From an uncultured Ruminococcus sp. (GTDB lineage: Bacteria > Bacillota > Clostridia > Oscillospirales > CAG-272), in NCBI GenBank assembly GCA_902778985.1, contig CACYZS010000056.1:1-7278 (forward strand): a stretch of 7,278 bases of DNA, given 5' to 3'. The position numbers and the translations under genes were made by a program. Positions 5,107 to 7,278 of the stretch are shown piece after piece. How positions within the stretch are numbered: the first letter of the stretch is position 1; each line of letters starts with the position of its first letter. The notes beneath the pieces were generated by a model. That model had not been told where the DNA came from. It did not search any database and worked only from the letters and a program-made list of their open reading frames with translations.

Positions 5107-6525
5107 ATGCCGAATATGTCTTTGACAAAGAACCCGATGCCGGTGCAGGATCCCAAGGTCCGCGCCCGCAATTTCGAGGAGGTCGCGCTCGGATACGAGG
5201 AGGCGACCGCGCTCGACGAGGCGGCGCGCTGCCTCAACTGCAAGAATATGCCCTGCGTTTCGGGCTGCCCCGTGAACATCCATATCCCCGCCTTTATCGA
5301 AAAGGTGCGCGAAGGCGACTTCGAGGGGGCGTACAAGATCATCACCGAGTCGAGTTCCCTGCCCGCCGTCTGCGGACGCGTCTGCCCGCAGGAGACCCAG
5401 TGCGAATCCAAGTGCGTTCGCGGGATCAAGGGCGAACCGGTCGGGATCGGTCGGCTCGAACGCTTCGTCGCCGACTGGCATAACGCGCACGCGACCGCGT
5501 CCCCCGAGCGCCCCGCGCCGAACGGACACAGGGTCGCCGTGGTGGGTTCCGGTCCTTCCGGACTTTCCTGCGCCGGGGATCTTGCCAAGCGCGGCTACGC
5601 CGTCACGGTGTTCGAGGCGCTGCACGTCGCCGGCGGGGTGCTCATGTACGGGATCCCCGAATTCCGTCTTCCCAAGAAGATCGTCCGCCGCGAGATCGAC
5701 ACGCTCCGCGCGCTGGGCGTCGACTTTGAGACCAACGTCATCATCGGCAAGACCCTGACGGTCGATCAACTCTTCGAAAAGGGATTTGAAGCCGTCTTCA
5801 TCGGCTCTGGCGCCGGACTTCCCCGCTTCATGGGGATCCCGGGCGAGGCGCTGAAGGGCGTGTACTCCGCGAACGAATATCTGACGCGCAGCAACCTGAT
5901 GGGCGCCTACCGCGAGGACAGCGCGACGCCGATCCTGCGCGCCAAACGCGTCGCCGTGGTCGGCGGCGGGAACGTGGCGATGGACGCCGCGCGCACCGCG
6001 CTCCGTCTCGGCGCCGATAAGGTGTATATCGTCTACCGCCGGAGCATGGACGAACTCCCCGCCCGCCGCGAGGAGGTCGAACACGCGATGGAGGAAGGGA
6101 TCGATTTCCGCCTTCTCACCAACCCGACGCGGATCCTCGGCTACCAAAACGAGAACGACCGCCGCGATCCCAAGAACGGTTTCGTCACCGGGATCGAGTG
6201 TATCAAGATGGAACTCGGCGAACCCGACGCGTCGGGAAGACGCTCGCCCGTCGAGGTGCCCGGTTCGGAATTCGTGCTTGACGTCGACGCCGTCGTGATG
6301 TCGATCGGCACCAGCCCGAACCCCCTGATCAAATCGACCACCGCGGGACTTGACGTCAACCGCCGCGGCGGGATCGTCGTGGAAGAGACCACCGGTCTGA
6401 CCTCCAAACCCGGCGTCTACGCCGGCGGCGACGCCGTGACCGGCGCCGCGACCGTGATCCTCGCGATGGGGGCGGGCAAGACCGCCGCCGCCGCCATCCA
6501 CGCTTCGCTTTCCGAAAACGCCTGA
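5107..6525 (+). CDS. nfnB: NADH-dependent ferredoxin:NADP+ oxidoreductase, large subunit (NfnB; often annotated GltA)
   Basis: A 472-residue flavoprotein that completes the Nfn complex. With NfnA it couples NADH and reduced ferredoxin oxidation to NADP+ reduction, or runs in reverse as a bifurcating enzyme. The N-terminal domain has two [4Fe-4S] motifs: Cys42, Cys45, Cys50, Cys54, and Cys89, Cys93, Cys99, Cys103. Glu100, next to Cys99, may correspond to the glutamate ligand reported for the proximal cluster. FAD binds at VAVVGSGPSG (143-152) and NADP(H) at VAVVGGGNVAMD (282-293), followed by VYRRS (309-313). The closing GGDAVTGAATV motif is at 440-450. The start is typical of the family (MPNMSL), with AGGGGG (5091-5096) upstream. 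The fold also matches the small subunit of glutamate synthase (GltD), but no large subunit is present and the nfnA partner adjoins, so Nfn is much more likely. Confidence 0.94.
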   Translation: MPNMSLTKNPMPVQDPKVRARNFEEVALGYEEATALDEAARCLNCKNMPCVSGCPVNIHIPAFIEKVREGDFEGAYKIITESSSLPAVCGRVCPQETQCESKCVRGIKGEPVGIGRLERFVADWHNAHATASPERPAPNGHRVAVVGSGPSGLSCAGDLAKRGYAVTVFEALHVAGGVLMYGIPEFRLPKKIVRREIDTLRALGVDFETNVIIGKTLTVDQLFEKGFEAVFIGSGAGLPRFMGIPGEALKGVYSANEYLTRSNLMGAYREDSATPILRAKRVAVVGGGNVAMDAARTALRLGADKVYIVYRRSMDELPARREEVEHAMEEGIDFRLLTNPTRILGYQNENDRRDPKNGFVTGIECIKMELGEPDASGRRSPVEVPGSEFVLDVDAVVMSIGTSPNPLIKSTTAGLDVNRRGGIVVEETTGLTSKPGVYAGGDAVTGAATVILAMGAGKTAAAAIHASLSENA

Positions 6526-6549
6526 ACGACTTTTGCTCTTTTGACAGAC

Positions 6550-6554
6550 GGAGG
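6550..6554 (+). promoter_or_regulatory. Ribosome binding site of the PAP2 gene
   Basis: GGAGG, 8 bases before the ATG at 6563. It supports this start for a gene that has no stop codon in the window. Confidence 0.8.
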
Positions 6555-6562
6555 TACGGGAT

Positions 6563-7278
6563 ATGTCGTGGCTCTACGCGCTTGAATCGCTCCGGCACGC
6601 AGCCCCCTGGCTCGCCTCGATCTTCTCTTTCATTACCTATCTCGGCGGCGAAGCGGTGTTCTTCGCCCTCGGGCTGTTCCTTCTGTGGTGCGTCGACAAA
6701 CGCGAGGGGTTTTACGTCCTTTCGGTCAGTTTCATCGGCACCGTCGTCAACCAGACCGTCAAGATCCTCTGCAGGATCCCCCGTCCGTGGGTGCGCGATC
6801 CGAACTTCACGATCTGGGAGGGCGCGCGGGCGGAAGCGACGGGATACTCCTTCCCCTCGGGGCACAGCCAGAACGCGGTCGGCGCCTTCGGTTCCCTCGC
6901 GCTCTGGAACCGCAAGCACCGGGCGGCGCTGATCCTCTTCCCGATCCTGATCGTGCTCGTGCTCTTCTCGCGGATGTTCCTCGGGGTGCACACCCCCGCC
7001 GACGTCTTCGTCGGGGCGGGAACGGCGCTGTTGCTGATCCTTCTCGTCTACCCGGTCTTCTCGCACGACCGCGGGCAGCGGGCGCTGGTCGGTTGGGTGG
7101 TCTTCCTGCTCGTGATCTCGCTTGCCTACCTGCTCTTCGTCCTGCTTTATCCCTTCCCCGCCGATACCGATCCCGTCAACCTCGCCGAGGCGCAAAAGAA
7201 CGGCTGGTCGATGTTCGGCTCGGTATCCGGGATGCTGCTGTTCGCCCTGATCGAGCCCCGCGCGATCAATTATAAGAC
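6563..7278 (+). CDS. PAP2-family membrane phosphatase (partial, C-terminus cut)
   Basis: A multi-pass membrane protein of the type 2 phosphatidic acid phosphatase superfamily; 238 residues are visible before the right edge. All three catalytic motifs are intact. KILCRIPRP (Lys67, Arg74, Pro75) is motif 1, FPSGH (97-101, with His101 the general acid) is motif 2, and SRMFLGVHTPAD (136-147, with Arg137, nucleophile His143 and Asp147) is motif 3. Family members remove phosphate from lipid phosphates such as undecaprenyl diphosphate, phosphatidic acid or phosphatidylglycerol phosphate; the substrate is not shown here. Helices are predicted near 15-43, 51-66, 105-117, 122-140 and 147-165. Two more (about 174-197 and 218-231) follow the catalytic core, so it is longer than minimal PAP2 proteins. 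It starts 37 bases after nfnB with no terminator between, so co-transcription is likely, though a functional link to Nfn is not evident. Confidence 0.88.
   Translation, partial: MSWLYALESLRHAAPWLASIFSFITYLGGEAVFFALGLFLLWCVDKREGFYVLSVSFIGTVVNQTVKILCRIPRPWVRDPNFTIWEGARAEATGYSFPSGHSQNAVGAFGSLALWNRKHRAALILFPILIVLVLFSRMFLGVHTPADVFVGAGTALLLILLVYPVFSHDRGQRALVGWVVFLLVISLAYLLFVLLYPFPADTDPVNLAEAQKNGWSMFGSVSGMLLFALIEPRAINYK

Noticed and set aside
4657..6501. A 614-residue open frame on the minus strand opposite nfnA and nfnB
   Set aside because: It is antisense to two well-recognised genes with intact motifs. Its composition is rich in Arg, Asp, Gly, Ala and His, typical of a shadow of GC-rich coding sequence, and it has no recognisable domain.
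5107..6525. Glutamate synthase small subunit (GltD) as the identity of the large flavoprotein
   Set aside because: No glutamate synthase large subunit is in the window and the gene is paired with an NfnA carrying the Asp-plus-three-Cys cluster site, so Nfn fits better.
6541..6546. TTGACA before the PAP2 gene as a -35 box
   Set aside because: There is no -10 box at a suitable distance; the expected position falls inside the coding sequence and is GC-rich.
1..7278. CRISPR array, tRNA, rRNA, insertion sequence or defence system
   Set aside because: I saw no regularly spaced repeats, no tRNA- or rRNA-like sequence and no transposase, nuclease or toxin motif. The only direct repeat is a single pair 227 bases apart.

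Overview
The window looks like a chromosomal fragment of a high-GC, probably anaerobic Firmicute, most likely an uncultured gut-type Clostridia. I infer this from AGGAGG-type ribosome binding sites, TTGACA/TATAAT promoters with an extended -10, AT-rich gaps between GC-rich genes, an electron-bifurcating Nfn pair and a KDPG aldolase fused to a VOC domain. I cannot name a genus.

Layout, left to right. (1) 1-634, minus strand: the N-terminal half of a major facilitator transporter resembling the organophosphate:phosphate antiporter family, running off the left edge, with its own promoter at 721-749. (2) 635-1040: a 406-base intergenic stretch with that promoter, two perfect copies of a 28-base direct repeat, two inverted repeats and a strong intrinsic terminator. 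(3) 4016 down to 1041, minus strand: a three-gene operon with gaps of 37 and 38 bases, transcribed from a promoter at 4049-4077. Its order is a CYTH triphosphate tunnel protein, an O-antigen ligase/polymerase-like membrane protein, and a KDPG/KHG aldolase with a C-terminal VOC domain. (4) 4017-4245: a 229-base divergent promoter region. (5) From 4246, plus strand: nfnA and nfnB, the two subunits of NADH-dependent reduced ferredoxin:NADP+ oxidoreductase, then a PAP2-family membrane phosphatase that runs off the right edge.

How the genes work together. NfnAB would balance reduced ferredoxin and NADH against NADPH in the cytosol. The PAP2 protein and the O-antigen ligase-like protein are both envelope-type proteins and could act on polyprenyl-linked or cell-surface glycan metabolism, but they sit in opposite operons and no other glycan genes are visible. 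The aldolase makes pyruvate from 2-keto-3-deoxy-sugar acids; its pairing with a CYTH protein and a ligase is unexplained. I see no CRISPR array, tRNA, rRNA, transposase or obvious defence system. Most of the window is ordinary metabolism, and the least explained parts are the structured intergenic region at 770-1040 and the mixed minus-strand operon.
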